From: Stenogyne calaminthoides | Lineage: Eukaryota; Streptophyta; Magnoliopsida; Lamiales; Lamiaceae | Direction of reading: 5' to 3' | Assembly: GCA_037126765.1 (NCBI GenBank) | Contig: JBBCBC010000031.1 | Coordinates: forward strand, 8,565,638 to 8,629,637 | Length of the DNA stretch: 64,000 bases | Shown here: positions 1 to 12,815 of the stretch, piece after piece | How the letters are laid out: each line of letters starts with the position of its first letter | How positions within the stretch are numbered: position 1 is the first letter of the stretch | Position numbers and translations under genes: made by a program | The notes under the pieces: model-generated | Told to the model about the DNA's origin: nothing | The model's database searches: none | The model's input: only the letters and a program-made list of their open reading frames with translations

Positions 1-666
1 CGAGGAACTAAAGACTCAACATGAAGACTCAAGATATCGGTCCAAGACATCCAGAAAAGACCGAGAAGACGCAGAAGACTCGAAGACCTCAAGACTCGTA
101 AGACTCAAGACTCAAGACACGTAAGATGTAAGACCTCAAGAACTAAAGATCAAGAATATCAAGGCACAAAGAATTCAATGAAGAGTCGAGAATGTCATCA
201 ATGCTCAAGATAAACCTCGAATGTTCCGAGGCAATCAAACATATCTATCTCAAGGATGCACATCGAGAAGAAGATCGCGATTCCTTAGAAAAATAGATAT
301 TTGCCAAGACATTCAAATGCATAAAAATGAACTAAGACAAAGTTTTGTTAAGGTTATATCACTTTCAGAGATTGTAACTAAAAGAGCCGCTGAGTTGTTT
401 ACCTTTAATCGGAGACAAAAGTCAAAAAGAGGAAGACAACATCGCACCATACCGACAATCGACAACGACAAAGTCACTTTGAAAAAAATGTCAAGTACTA
501 AGTTCCAGATCGCAAAAAGTGAAGACTGCCACGTGAAAGGCTATTGCCTAAAAACGTGTTAGGGAGTGTCAAACCCAAATATAGCCAAGTTCTCACATAC
601 CATAGGAGGAAACTCTGAGCTATCTCTCCAACGGATAGTTTTTCAAGAGTGACCTTGGTGTATGCC

Positions 667-674
667 TATAAATA
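667..674 (+). promoter_or_regulatory. TATA box of family A LTR
   Basis: TATAAATA lies in an invariant context (GCCTATAAATACTTGTG) in every family A LTR: also 5043-5050, 13869-13876, 33383-33390 and 39077-39084. Its conservation and its place about 1 kb before the LTR end fit the U3/R boundary of a retrotransposon promoter. Transcription would start roughly 30 bases downstream. Confidence 0.75.
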
Positions 675-846
675 CTTGTGACCTTCTACATTGAAAGGTT
701 ACGGGAAATTTGTAAGCAACTCAAGAGCTCAAACTTATTATTGCAAGTTGAAGCACTCGAAAAACTGAGAATTTCCCAAGTGCTTTAAATCGAAGAGAGT
801 TCATTCCACTAAGCCTAGCTTGATAAGATATATCCAAAGCTTAGTC

Positions 847-892
847 GAGATATCCTAGCCTTTGCATTGTTCTTTATTGTAAAGGATATCTC
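847..892 (+). repeat. Conserved inverted repeat (hairpin) in family A LTR
   Basis: GAGATATCCT at 847-856 is perfectly complementary to AGGATATCTC at 883-892. The loop is about 26 nt and CCTTTGCA/TGTAAAGG can add further pairing. The same pair is unchanged at 5221-5266, 14049-14094 and 33563-33608; it is deleted from the 38270-39983 LTR. It lies about 180 bases after the TATA box, so it would be in the transcript leader. Confidence 0.7.
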
Positions 893-979
893 ATCCTAGT
901 TGGAAACCAACCAAGAAACCCCAAACCCTTTGTAAGGTAGTTTGAGTGTGATTGTTGGTGAGATTGGAGTTGTAAAGAG

Positions 980-1180
980 AGTGAGTAAACTACATTGAGG
1001 TTGTCAGAAAGCTCTAGAGGAGAAGTGAGTAATCTATCTTGGATAGACAGAGAGCTTGTGTGAGTTTTGAGTTAGTAAACTACAGTGGTAGTCAGAAAGC
1101 TCAAAATTAGAAAGGTTAGTAAACTACAGAGGTAGTCAGAAAGCCTTAGGAAGTGATTAGTGAATTTCTCTGAAAAGATC
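980..1180 (+). repeat. Short tandem motif in the LTR 3' part
   Basis: A motif of the type GTAAACTACAGAGGTAGTCAG followed by AAAGCTC recurs about four times with spacers of roughly 40-60 bases. The same array is present in all family A LTRs (for example 33695-33860 and 39215-39380). It is downstream of the TATA box and before the primer-binding site. Confidence 0.6.
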
Positions 1181-1736
1181 AGGGAGAGTGGACGTAGGAG
1201 CTTGAGCCTCTGAACCACTATAATTTGCTGTGTTATTTGCTTTCTGTTTTGCTTGATTTATCTGTTGCATCACTTTGTTTTGAAAGCATATTTTCACCGA
1301 TATTTCAGTTGGAATCAATCCACTGAAAGTTGCATATAAATTGAATCACAACCTAATCATTATTCCATTAAAGGAAGGTTTTCAACAAAAGCTTAAAACG
1401 AGTATAAACTAAGGGCCAACCATTCCGCACATCTGAGTAGCTAGAACATATAGTTACCAAACTGAACTTACTCTTCTGAGGGTTTAGTAAGTTAGTTATC
1501 TGATCCAAGCAACTCAGGATCTCTGAAAACTCAGGACTCAGTTGGGATTATCTGAGGTATCTGAAAGCAGCTCAGGATCACTGTCTCAGATAGACTTTGA
1601 CTCAGAGCGATTTGTGCTTCTCAGACCAAATCATCGTGACAACTCGCCCAAGTGACCTCGAAGAAAAAAGTTTTAAAACACCTAACACGTGTATTTCCCC
1701 CACGTGTAAGACTTCGTTTGCATCGGGACCAACAAG

Positions 1737-1748
1737 TGGTATCAGAGC
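1737..1748 (+). promoter_or_regulatory. Primer-binding site, initiator tRNA-Met type
   Basis: TGGTATCAGAGC begins two bases after the LTR end. It is the standard complement to the 3' end of initiator tRNA-Met used by most plant copia elements. The other family A copies carry slightly altered forms: TGGTATCGGAGC at 6122-6133 and TGGTATCGAGC at 34460-34470. Confidence 0.9.
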
Positions 1749-1926
1749 GGGAGTTCAAAAGATCACTATTTTTAGGTGATCACCTGGACTGATCCAAATT
1801 TTTTAAAAACCCGTCTCTGCAGTGGTTCGCTTGACCACTAGCTTTGTTGACCAAAGTCTAAATTGCTTAGACTCCCGTGGTTTTGTAAACAGAAATAATT
1901 GCTGATTTTTTTTTTTCTCAGATATC

Positions 1927-3555
1927 ATGCCTTCTATGAAGCTTTCAATGTTCTCAGTTGAGAAATATGATTTGTGGAAATTAAGAACGCGCAGCTCATC
2001 ATCGTATTATAAGCATGAAAGAATGTGGAGAGTGGTTCTTGAAGGACCATTCCAATTCAATTGCTGTGAATCCCAGAGAGTTCGTAAGATAAGAGAAATG
2101 ATTCCAGGACTGAATTTCCAAAGTCAGATGATTAACTTACTCCTGATCAGAGAAAGTTAGTCAATCTTGACTATATTGCCAAAGATACAATATATAACAC
2201 TGTTGATGATGGTGTTATGAGGAAGATCTCTCATTGTGAGAATACAAAGGAAATATGGGATACACTTGCTGAGATTGCTAAGGAAGAAAAGGAGTCCAAG
2301 AAAGTTCCACTCCTCGGAAGAAATGTGCTCGAAAAATGACAAAGGATGACATCCGCCTCATGGTCAGAGGAGAGGTAAGTTCTTCTATCTCTCATTGTTG
2401 CTCCTACACTAGAACAAGAGTTATCAAGTTCTCATCAGAAACAATTTGACCGATGAATTCTTTTGAGAGTCTTATGAAGGATTATCTTTGTTTTACAAGA
2501 ACTGCTAAATGAAACTCAAGAGCGTAACAAAGAACCGATCACGAGAATCTAAAATGGAAAAACTCTAGTATTCTCGAGATCACTTCTCAATTAATGAGAA
2601 CTCATGATGAACTAGATGTTCCGAAAGTACAACTCTCGAGAAAGAGAAGTTCGATAAAGACCCTAATCGAAAAACTAGAGAAATCCATCAAGAGATTCAA
2701 ATTCGATCGTAACTAAGTTCAATGACCTCTCCGAGAAGCATGAAATTCTACAAAATGTGAGGATAGTCTTGTGAGAAGAAGTTAACTCTATCAATCTTTG
2801 ATCTAAAGTAATAGATGAAATTCAGAGTTATCGAGAGACCGCCACTATAAAAATCTGGATTGGGATACATTCCGGGGAACCTCACAAGGTCATCCGAATC
2901 TTTGATCAAGTAGCAAGAAGACGATCTTTTGTTAAACCAAATGACACCTACACTTCAAAATGAAGAAATGCCCAAGGTTGTAGACAAGGAAAAGGACCCA
3001 TGGTTTCAAAGAAAACCAATGATCGTAGGAAAGCCCAAACCTCGGTGAATGCTAGAAAACCCGAGCACTCGATTGGAAAATTTTAAAAAGTACTTCAAAG
3101 CCTCAAGCTAAGAATGCAAACCCGAAAGGATCTACACCGAACCATCGAGGAATCTTCAAGAGAAAACACTCGTGAGAGACATTCTCAACTCAAGAGACCA
3201 AGTCCTCGATATCTTGAAAAGACCCAAATTTCAAAGACAGTAACCCAAACCCCACTTGCCTAAGGGTAAAGGTTACCTAAACCCAAGTCAACAAAGATTC
3301 AGACCAGCTGCAAAGAAGCCAAAGCAATGGAACAAAAGGCCTGTACCCAAGAAAAATTCTAAGGCTCATGTTCATGCTAAGGCTAACACTTCATACACGA
3401 TATTTGTAAGGCACCCAGAGTGATAAATGTGTATGTAGATGTTTATGGAAGATGATCGACCACTCTAAAGTGGTTAGAGTTGTTAAAGTTAATTTGGATT
3501 CCAAAAGGTACAATAACTGGTAGGACCCTATACCAAATGGGTACCACAGATCTAA
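1927..3555 (+). pseudogene. Family A gag remnant, copy 1
   Basis: The start ATGCCTTCTATG opens a protein related to the copia gag N-terminus (DUF4219-type, around YDLWKLR). Sequence homologous to the whole 34645-36279 gag follows, down to the IWIPKG...GPYTKWVPQI end and a TAA at 3553-3555. The frame is broken many times. Most breaks sit at CAG/CTG positions of the cleaner copy, so part of the damage may be an assembly artefact. No zinc knuckle can be found in any frame. Confidence 0.75.
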
Positions 3556-3690
3556 TCTGTTTTTCAGGTAAACAGAAAAGGGCACTGAACTGAATGAAGA
3601 TATCATTAGCCCTGTTGAAAGAAGATCTGAGATGTCATTGTTGGAAGATGAATTTCTTTCTTGAACTTCAGGAGAATTAGACTAAAAAGG

Positions 3691-3843
3691 GAACTTCATC
3701 AGAGATCATGTCGAGAAAAAGGACATCAGGATGGAGAAAATTCATACTGATAAGCAGAGAGCTGATATCTTGACTAAACCTTTGGTCAATCAAGATTTCG
3801 TGAACTATCGATTGAATTAGGGATGTTAGATCCAGGTGTATAG
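3691..3843 (+). pseudogene. C-terminal tail of copia RNase H, copy 1
   Basis: The translation reads as FIRDHVEKKDI...ADILTKPL, the hallmark end of copia pol, followed by an ELGM-type tail and a stop. Only about 135 bases separate it from the end of gag, so protease, integrase, reverse transcriptase and most of RNase H are absent. The same junction occurs in the other two copies. Confidence 0.8.
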
Positions 3844-4479
3844 AGTAAAATCAAAAAAATTGAAGGTTTTCGGATGCATGAAGTTTTCGAAATTCTCTTG
3901 GTAAACTCAGGATAAAATTGAAAATATCTTGAATCGAGTCTCGTGAAACTTCAGATTCTTCAAGGCCAAGATTTTCGAGCATCTTGAACCCATTCAAGAC
4001 TCGATTATCATCTTGACATTTTTATCAAGGTCAATACTCAGTAAGACTGATAAGAGGAAAATTAGTCGAAGAAGTAATGACTTCATCGACCCATTTATTG
4101 CTTAAAGTGAAACTCGGTAATCATTCGCAATAAATACAAAACACCGAGGAATGTTTTTTGGCGGGATCTTTGAAATTCCAAAGAAGGTCAATAAATCATT
4201 AAATGCTCATTTACATTTAAATCACCAATGAAGTTAAAATGGCGGCTTACTTTTTCGGGGATCGACCTTTTCGATATTCAGATTAATCGTGGATTAATCT
4301 TAACCGCTGCTTTTCACCAAACCGCACGACTTCCCACGATCTCGAGCTATTTAATCCTTTTGAAAATCATTCAAGCCAAATTTTATTGAAACCTTTCGTT
4401 CCCAAAAACCTCTCGCAAATAAATCCCTTTTACCCGAAAAAAACTTCATCGCTCAAAACCCTAAATCTTCAAATCTCAA

Positions 4480-4610
4480 ATGGCTCCTACCATGTACGAA
4501 AAAATTAGCCGAGACAAATAAGCCATGGTATGAGTACGTGGTTTCCTTGGAGAGTACCACCAATGCCAAGCACGAAGAAGAAGAGGCGCCCATTTAATCC
4601 GATTCCGGAG
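4480..4610 (+). pseudogene. ORF3 5' fragment cut by LTR
   Basis: The first about 130 bases of ORF3 (MAPTMYEK start) follow an AAACCCTAAA box at 4456-4465. The sequence then changes without a gap into internal LTR sequence at about 4611. The junction shares a short near-identity (CCGGAGGAATC against CCGAGGCAATC of the LTR), which suggests template switching or recombination at microhomology. Confidence 0.75.
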
Positions 4611-6119
4611 GAATCAACATATCTATCTCAAGGATGCAATATCGGTAAGATCGCGATTCCTTAGAAAAATAGATATTTGCCAAGACATTCAAATGCGCAT
4701 AAAATGAACTAAGACAAAGTTTTGTTAAGGTTATATCACTTTCGAGATTGTAACCAAAAAGAGCCGCTTGAGTTGTCTACCTTTAACCGGAGACAAAAGT
4801 CAAAAAGAGGAAGACAACATCATGCCATCATACGACAATCGACAACGACAGTCACCAAAAATGTCAAGTACTAAGTTCCAGATCGCAAAAAAGTGAAGAC
4901 CGAAGCTACGTGAAAGGCTATTGCCTAAAACGTGTTAGGAGTGTCAAACCCTAAATATAGCCAGCTTTCACATACCATAGGAGGAAACTCTGAGCTATCT
5001 CTCCAACGGATAGTTTTTTCAAGAGTGACCTTGGTGTATGCCTATAAATACTTGTGACCTTCTACATTGAAAGGTTACGGAAATTTGTAAGCAACTCAAG
5101 AGCTCAAACTTATTATTAGAAGTTGAAGCACTCAAAAAACGAGAATTTCCCAAGTGCTTTAAATCGAAGAGAGTTCATTCCACTAAGCCTAGCTTGATAA
5201 GATATATCCAAAGCTTAGTCGAGATATCCTAGCCTTTGCATTGTTCTTTATTGTAAAGGATATCTCATCCTAGTTGGAAACCAACCAAGAAACCCCAAAC
5301 CCTTTGTAAGGTAGTTTGAGTGTGATTGTTGGTGAGATTGGAGTTGTAAAGAGTGAGTAAACTACATTGAGGTTGTCAGAAAGCTCTAGAGGAGAAGTGA
5401 GTAATCTATCTTGGATAGACAGAGAGCTTGTGTGAGTTTTGAGTTAGTAAACTACAGTGGTAGTCAGAAAGCTCAAAATTAGAAAGGTTAGTAAACTCAT
5501 GAGAGGTAGTCGAAAAGCCTTAGGAAGTGATTAGTGAATTTCTCTCGAAAAGATCGCGGGAGAGTGGACGTAGGAGCTTGAGCCTCTGAACCACTATAAT
5601 TTGCTGTGTTATTTGCTTTCTGTTTTGCTTGATTTATCTGTTGCATCACTTTGTTTTGAAAGCATATTTTCACCGATATTTCAGTTGGAATCAATCCACT
5701 GAAAGTTGCATATAAATTGAATCACAACCTAATCACTATTCCATTAAAGGAAGGTTTTCAACAAAAGCTTAAAACGAGTATAAACTAAGGGCCAACCATT
5801 CCGCTTTATCCGAGTAGCTAGAACATATAGTTACCAAACTGAACTTACTCTTCTGAGGGTTTAGTAAGTTAGTTATCCGATCCAAGCAACTCAGGATCTC
5901 TCAAAACTCGAGGACTCGATTTGGGATTATCCGAGGTATCTCGAAAGCAATTTCGGGATCACTTGTCTCGGATAGACTTTGACTCGTAGAGCGATTTGTG
6001 CTTCTCGCACCAAATCATCGACAACCTCGCCCAAGTGACCTCGAAGAAAAGTTTTAAAAACACTTGAACACGTGTATTTCCCCATACACGTGTAAGACTT
6101 CGTTTGACGGGGACCAACA
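4611..6119 (+). mobile_element. Family A middle LTR (5' truncated)
   Basis: It matches the LTR from about position 227 of the left copy to the CCAACA end, followed by a primer-binding site at 6122-6133. The first part of the LTR is missing. With the flanking LTRs at 1-1734 and 12931-14796, it makes element 1 a composite of the form LTR, internal, LTR, internal, LTR. Confidence 0.85.
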
Positions 6120-6307
6120 AGTGGTATCGGAGCGGGAGTTCAAAAGATCACTATTTTTAGGTGATCACCGGGTGATCCAAATTTTTAAAAACCCGCCTCT
6201 GCGGTGGTTAAACGACCACTAGCTTTGTTGACCAAAGTCTAAATTGCTTAGACTCCCGTGGTTTTGTAAACAGAAATAATTGCTGATTTTTTTTTTTCTC
6301 AGATATC

Positions 6308-7955
6308 ATGCCTTCTATGAAGCTTTCAATGTTCTCAGTTGAGAAATATGATTTGTGGAAATTAAGAATGCAGGCTCATCTCAGATTATAAGCATGAAAG
6401 AATGTGGAGAGTGGTTCTTTGAAGGACCATTCCAATTCAACATTGTGAATCCCGAGTTCTGAAAGATAAGAGAAATGATTCCAGGATCGATTTCCAAAGT
6501 CGGATGATTAACTTACTCCTGATCAGAGAAAGTTAGTCAATCTTGACTATATTGCCAAAGATACAATATATAACATTGTTGATGATGGTGTTATGAGGAA
6601 GATCTCTCATTGTGAGAATACAAAGGAAATATGGGATACACTTGCCGAGATTGCTAAGGAAGAAAAAGGAGTCTCAAGAAAGTTCCGACTCCTCGGAAGA
6701 AATGTGCTCGAAAAATGACGGTGATGACATCGTCTCATGGTCAGTAGGAGAGGTAAGTTCTTCTATCTCTTTGTTGTTGCTCTACACTAGAACAAGAGTT
6801 ATCAAGTTCTACTCAGTAAAAAAATTTTGACTCGATGAATTCTTTTGAGAGTCTTATGAAGGATTATCTTTGTTTTACAAGAACTCAAGCAAATGAAACT
6901 CAAGAGCGTAACAAAGAACCGATCACGAGAATCTAAAATGGAAAAACTCTAGTATTATCGAGATCACTTCTCAATTAATGAGAACTCTTGATGAACTAGA
7001 TGTTACGAAAGTACAACTCTCGAGAAAAAGAGAAAGTTCGATAGTGACCTAAATCGAAAAAACTAGAAAATCCATTTGAAGAGATTCAAATTTGATCGTA
7101 ACTAAGTTCAATGACCTCTCGAGAAGCATGAAATTCTACAAAAATGTGAGGATAGTCTTGTGAAGAAAGAAGCTAACTCTATTGAATCTCGCATCTAAAG
7201 TAATAGATGAAATTCGAGAGTTATCGAGACCACCATTTATAAAATCTGGATTGGGATACATTCCGGGGAACCTCACAAGGTCATCCCCGAATCTTTGCAT
7301 CAAGTAGCAAGAAGATGTCTTTGTTAAACCAAAGACACCTACACTTCAAAATGAAGAAATGCCCAAGGTTGTAGACAAGGAAAAGGACCCATGGTTTCAA
7401 AGAAAAGCTGAATGATCGGGTAGGAAAGCCCAAACCTCGGTGAATGCTAGAAAACCCGAGCACTCGATTCAGAAAAATTTTAGGCAAGTACTTCAAAGCC
7501 TCGGGCTAAGAATGCAAACTCGAAAGGATCTACATCAACCATCGGAGGAATCTTCGAGAAGAGAAACACTCGTGAGACATTCTCAACCGAAGAGACCAAG
7601 TCCTCGATATCTTGAAAGACCCAAATTTCAAAGACAGTAACCCAAACCCCACTTGCCTAAGGGTAAAGGTTACCTAAACCCAAGTCAACAAAGATTCGCA
7701 TCCGGTACAAAGAAGCCAAAAGCAATGGAACAAAAGGCCTGTGCCAAGAAAAAATTCTAAGGCTCATGTTCATGCTAAAATTAACACTCATACACACGAT
7801 ATCTTGTTAAGGCACCCAGTGATAAATGTGTATGTAGATGTTTATGGAAGATGATCGACCACTCTAAAGTGGTTAGAGTTGTTAAAGCGATTTGGATTCC
7901 AAAAGGTACAAACTAACTGGTAGGACCCTATACCAAATGGGTACCACAGATCTAA
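6308..7955 (+). pseudogene. Family A gag remnant, copy 2
   Basis: It is homologous over its whole length to 1927-3555 and 34645-36279. It has the ATG start, the UBN2-like stretch about a short-range acidic Ser/Glu segment, a predicted coiled-coil region, a basic Pro/Lys-rich region and the GPYTKWVPQI end. The frame is broken repeatedly. Like the other copies it lacks a CCHC knuckle. Confidence 0.75.
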
Positions 7956-8091
7956 TCTGCTTTTTTAGTAAATGTAAAAAAAAGAACCGAATCCGAATGA
8001 AGATATCATTAGCCTGTTGAAAGAAGATCCGAGATGTCATTGTTGGAAGATGAATTTCTTTCTTGAACTTCGGGAGAATTAGACTAAAAAG

Positions 8092-8243
8092 GAACTTCAT
8101 CGAGATCATGTCGAGAAAAAAGGACATCGAGGATGGAAAAATTCATACCGATAAGCGGAGAGCCGATATCTTGACTAAACCTTTGGTCAATCAAGATTTC
8201 GTGAACTATCGATTGAATTAGGGATGTTAGATCCGGTGTATAG
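8092..8243 (+). pseudogene. C-terminal tail of copia RNase H, copy 2
   Basis: It has the same IRDHVEKK...DILTKPL segment and the same distance from the end of gag as the other two copies. This shows that the pol deletion is an inherited property of the family, not a local accident. Confidence 0.8.
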
Positions 8244-8877
8244 AGTAAAAATCAAAAAATTGAAGGTTTTCGGATGCATGAAGTTTTCTCGAAATTCTCA
8301 CCGAGAAACTCGGGATAAAATTGAAAATACCGAATCGAGTCTCGTGAAACTCGATTCTTGAAGGCCAAGATTTCGATGAAATCTTGAACCCATTCAATTA
8401 CTCGAAGATCATCTTGACATTTTTATCAAGGTCAATACTCAGTAAGACCGATAAGAGGAAAATTAGTCCGAAGAAGTAATGACTATAATGACCCATTTAT
8501 TGCTTAAGTGAAACTCAGTAATCATTCGCAATAAATACAAAACACCTGAGGAATGTTTTTGGGCGGGATCTTTGAAATTCCAAAGAAGGTCAACAGTCAT
8601 TAAATGCTCTGTTACATTTAAATCACCAATGAAGTTAAAATGGCGGCTTACTTTTCGGGGATCGACCTTTCGCATACCCGATTAATCGTGGATTAATCTT
8701 AACCGTTGCTTTTCACCAAACCGGTACGACTTCCCACGATCTCGAGCTATTTAATCCTTTGAAAATCATTCAAGCCAAATTTTATTGAAACCCTTCGTTC
8801 CCAAAAACCCTCTGCAAATAAATCCCTTTTACCCAGAAAAACTTCATCGCTCAAAACCCTAAATCTTCAAATCTCAA

Positions 8878-9877
8878 ATGGCTCCTACCATGTACGAAAA
8901 ATTAGCCGAGACAAATAAGCCATGGTATGAGTACGTGGTTTCCTTGGAGAGTACCACCAATGCCAAGCACGAAGAAGAGGCGCTCCATTTAATCCGATTA
9001 AGGAATCGAAACCTCGTCGCCGTCGACCGGGAGGCAAGAGTATACTCCCGAGGTAATAGAGTTTGTCTCTAATTTGGAAATAAATGAGGATGATTGTATA
9101 GAGTCAAAGATTTTTGTTTCTCATCTTGAACAATCGATGAAATATGTGGATTTTGTTCAAGAGCTCTACATTGTCCCTAAGAACTTAAACGACGTATTTG
9201 AGTTGTGCGATAGGAGATGACCCTCATTGTATATGTTGGGACGGAGCAAGAGTATCTTGATGGGATTGTTGAGAATCCTGTTAAGTTTGAGGCAACTCTG
9301 CATAAGCGGCATCTGAAGCCGAAGTACAAAGTGTTGATGGATATTGTTGGAAAGTGCATCATGAGTTGATCCGAAGCTTCGAAAGGATCGGCCTCCCAAA
9401 CTCCGACTTATGGCGGCGATTGAGGACTCACCCACCAAGGAGTTCAACTGGTTGAAGTATCTAATCAAGGTGGTGAGCGAGAAAGCCAAGGTCATAAAAA
9501 GGGAGGAGGATGGGGCAATATCTATCAAAAGCGAGAATCCTCCACGCCACCAAAATAGCCTTTTATTTTGGAGATGTGCCGAGAGAGGAGAGGATATCTT
9601 CTTCAAATCTACTCCATTCCCTAAGTCCCAAATAATGTTCAAGCCCATTCTTTGCCGCAAAGAGGACAATCAAGGGAAAGAAAGAGAAGAAAGTGGAATC
9701 ACCAATTCATGGGGTGGCTGCCTTTGAAAGCCAACAAACCCGGGGAAGGTCTTGTTGGATGTCAAGAAGGAGCATGGTGAGAAATTGAAGAAACAGAAAA
9801 CCCTTGCTTCTAATCGCAAAAGAATGGTGGTTCTCACCGATGATGATGAAGAAAGTGAGATCGAGGAGATTCACTGA
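8878..9877 (+). pseudogene. Family A ORF3, copy 2 (frame broken)
   Basis: It starts ATGGCTCCTACC, 15 bases after an AAACCCTAAA box (8854-8863). The readable part encodes MAPTMYEKLAETNKPWYEY and onward. Later parts appear in shifted frames, for example a stretch starting MAAIEDSPTKEFNWLKYLIK at 9410. The basic/acidic tail ends at TGA 9875-9877. The product is unknown; see the better copy at 37197-38187. Confidence 0.6.
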
Positions 9878-12480
9878 GAGCCAAATCGCTTTCGAAAATC
9901 GCCTTTACTTGTATTGGCTCAAAGCTATCTCAAAGGCACAGATCAAACTGGGAGCAAGTCTTCTCGAGGTTCTTGAGACATCACTTTCCTTCGATAAAGT
10001 TTTCTCGGGAAATATTCCAAGGACCTCGACCTCGAGAAAGTTCGGGATCCCCGCCGAGGAAGTACCTGGCTTCCTCGTGAGTGTCGAATTTGAAATTCCC
10101 ACTAAGGAGGCACTAACTCGCACCTCGTAACCAAGTCGATTCAAACCGGTGAGTCATCGCCCCAAAACTCGAGTTTGTCGAGCCTCGGGAGCGATGAATT
10201 TTGATGAGCTCTGAATGAGCTCTTAGTCGACCTTTTCAGAAGAAGTTCAATCAACCCGAGAGCCCGATGCTCAAGAAAGGTGAAGGTTGAAGAGACCGAA
10301 TGGCGGCAAGGGGAATAGTTCATTCTTGACCGCTACCCCGAAATGAAGCTCATTCCCCGACCTCCAAGACATCTTCTTCAGATTGAGGTCAACGGTTCAC
10401 ATCCTCAACCGCACTCTTCCTAAATGCTCAATATTGCTTCATTCAGAGTGAAGACTAGTGGAACGAGGAGACAACTTTTCTCAATGAATTCTCGGGGAGT
10501 TCAGAAAAAACCAAACTCGGGATGAAAATTTCGATTTTGATGAAATTTGTGAAGAGGAAGGTTCTTTGAGAGGAAAGCTATCGAAGTTGGTGCCCCGGCT
10601 CCATTGACAAATCTCGGGATGGGGACCAACAAAGGGATGATGAGAGTCAATCTCGGAAGGAGAAAGACTCAATCGATCTTTGATCAAAGGCCAAACATCC
10701 TCGATCGAAGTTAGTCTTGTAACTTTTGGCACTATTAATAATTATGCCAGGATTACCAAGTTCCTACCTTTAAATCAGTAATGTTTGATATCAGATCGAG
10801 GCTCGCCAGGACACCCAAGCTCGAGGTGAATCCCAGACTCGGATCGAAGTCTGAAGCCCGATTCAAACCAAGCTCGTGTTCAGACCGAGACTCGGGATGA
10901 ACGACCAACTCGAGAGTCACAAAAGATCGATATACTCCGAGATTGATCTCACCCCACTGATGGTGAAACTAGAGAAGGTTGAGTCGATCCTGACCAAAGT
11001 TGCTCAGATCGAGGAGGCATTGGCCAACCAAGCTTAGAAAGTTGAGAGTTTGAGTTCTTCTTCGAATCGTGCGCCTTCGCGATACTCGACAAACAAGTCG
11101 ACCTCCATGGAAGGAAAGTTAGAAGCAAAGATGGAGGGGTCAAGGCCGAGCTTAATCGCAATCGAAGCAAAAGCATTAGGAGCGGATATAAATTCTAGAA
11201 GCAAAGTTGGTTGAGAAGAATGAGATGTCTTTGGTGAAGAACGCATTTGTTGAGGAAATGAGCTCAATGCTCATGGCCAAGATGATGATATGTTCAAGGA
11301 AGCTTTCAAGCCAATTTGCTCATCTGTCTTCAAGAATTCTTCTGTGGCGAAGAACCACCTCGTAAAGCTCGAGGAGGAGCAAGATCGGATGGCGGGGAGG
11401 TGCGGAGTGTCGCAAAAAAAACAATACCATATGGACACAACACTCTCCCAGCTTCTTCGCGGTATGGTTCCAAGAAGGGGAAAGACCTCGAGCCGATCTC
11501 GTGGTTTTATTGAACATACTCGCGGCAAGGTTGTAAAGGAAGCCGAGAAGAAGATCATTGCCGGGCCATGAAAGAGATAGAAGCTACTTGAAGCTTAAGT
11601 TCAAGGAGGTGGAGAAGCCGGGTCCTACACTCGGGTTTTCGAGGAAACAATGCAGAAGTTGCTATGGAGAAACCGAAAGTGGTAGATGAAGGATTTGGAC
11701 AAGCCAAAGCCGGTCTTTGAAATGCCCATCAAGAGAAAGGCTATGTCGATGGACGAGCCTGAGGGCAAAAGAGCAAATGCTTCTAAGCCACTTCAGAGGA
11801 AATTGATATTGGGTAATGAAGATTCTCGGTTGAGCCTAAGAAGAAGGTCTTCAATACCGTAAGTGCTCAAAAACACCCAGATTGAACAATGCGAAGAAAG
11901 TCGGCGCTTCGCTTTACGTGTACCAAAGATCGAAAAAGGTTGAAGAAGAGCGTAAAGAAGGAGTGGGTTCAAAAAGTTCACAAGCAAGAGGAGAGGGAAC
12001 ACTAAAAGCACGAAATGGCCGCGACGTTGACAAATGGATGCCACCATCTCAACGATGCATGGGAAGAAATCAAGAGAACCTTCGGGTTCTACTATGATGT
12101 GCTTTCGAGAGAATGGAGAGGGAGAGCTCAAATCCGAATGAGGCTTTCATCGACTATCTCCTCGACCTTCTATCCAAATATCTTCAAGGATGGATAAATC
12201 TTTGCGGATGAAGGAAAGGTGCAGAATATAACCACCGTCCATACGTGTACCCTCCTCCCAAGCTGGAGAATGGCTGTGTAAATGAGAAAGCCATTTCTCA
12301 GGAAATCACTCAGTACGCCACTCAGTTAGGTCTGACAGGGAACAATCCCTCGATATCATCAAAGAGAGAGATGCAATTGAAAAAAAGAAGATATTACGGA
12401 ATGTTCAACCTTGAAGTCCCTGCTGATGAGGTAGAAGAGCCGAACTGAAGAGCCGAACTGAAGAGCCGAGTTGAAGAGCA
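9878..12480 (+). other. Family A downstream internal region with decayed coding traces
   Basis: This 2.6-kb region follows ORF3 in element 1 and is missing from element 2. It has stretches that look like former coding sequence. One lies around 11290-11571 (a Lys/Glu-rich 93-residue frame). One lies near 11690-11820, reading DKPKPVFEMPIKRKAMSMDE. One at 12245-12448 reads LENGCVNEKAISQEITQYAT. I do not recognise a family. Repeated frame changes and the CAG/CTG problem prevent a gene model. Confidence 0.4.
12433..12480 (+). repeat. Short tandem repeat GAGCCGAACTGAA
   Basis: Three units of about 15 bases (GAAGAGCCGAACTGA, the last diverged) follow one another at the end of the decayed coding region. 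Confidence 0.7.
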
Positions 12481-12815
12481 GAAGAAGACAGAAGATGAAG
12501 ACTCAGAAGATTCTTGTAATCCTTTATCTTTTTTTTGTCTTTTTGATTTTGTTTGATAAGATTCATTGTAACTTGTAACAGTCTACCTATCATCAATGAA
12601 AACTTATCATTTATGCTCAAAAGATAATATCTCATTATCTTATTTACATGTCTTTTAATTTTGATATGCCTGAATGATTGTCTCTGAGATTAATTGATTG
12701 AGAAATTAAGTATTTGGTGATGAATCCTTTGAGAGATTCATTACTGAAAAATTGTTGTGAGAATCTCTGTATGGAAATTGTTGGGAGATTAATTGTTAAG
12801 AGACTCATTATTTAT

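Larger units (their letters stand above)
1..1734 (+). mobile_element. Family A element 1, 5' LTR (left end outside window)
   Basis: The segment matches, in order, the LTR at 12931-14796 and the LTR parts at 4611-6119, 32594-34457 and 38270-39983. It ends in CCAACA just before a primer-binding site, as expected for a TG...CA LTR. The start is missing: position 1 corresponds to about 13210 of the 3' LTR. It holds a TATA box (667-674), a conserved hairpin (847-892) and a repeated segment (about 980-1180). Many CAG/CTG sites differ from the cleaner copies, so small ORFs here are not meaningful. Confidence 0.9.

Noticed and set aside
221..562. 113-codon frame in the left LTR
   Set aside because: It lies upstream of the LTR TATA box, is not open in the other LTR copies and matches no protein.
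9166..9669. 167-codon minus-strand frame opposite ORF3
   Set aside because: It is antisense to the conserved plus-strand ORF3, whose protein is conserved between copies; the minus frame is not kept in element 2.
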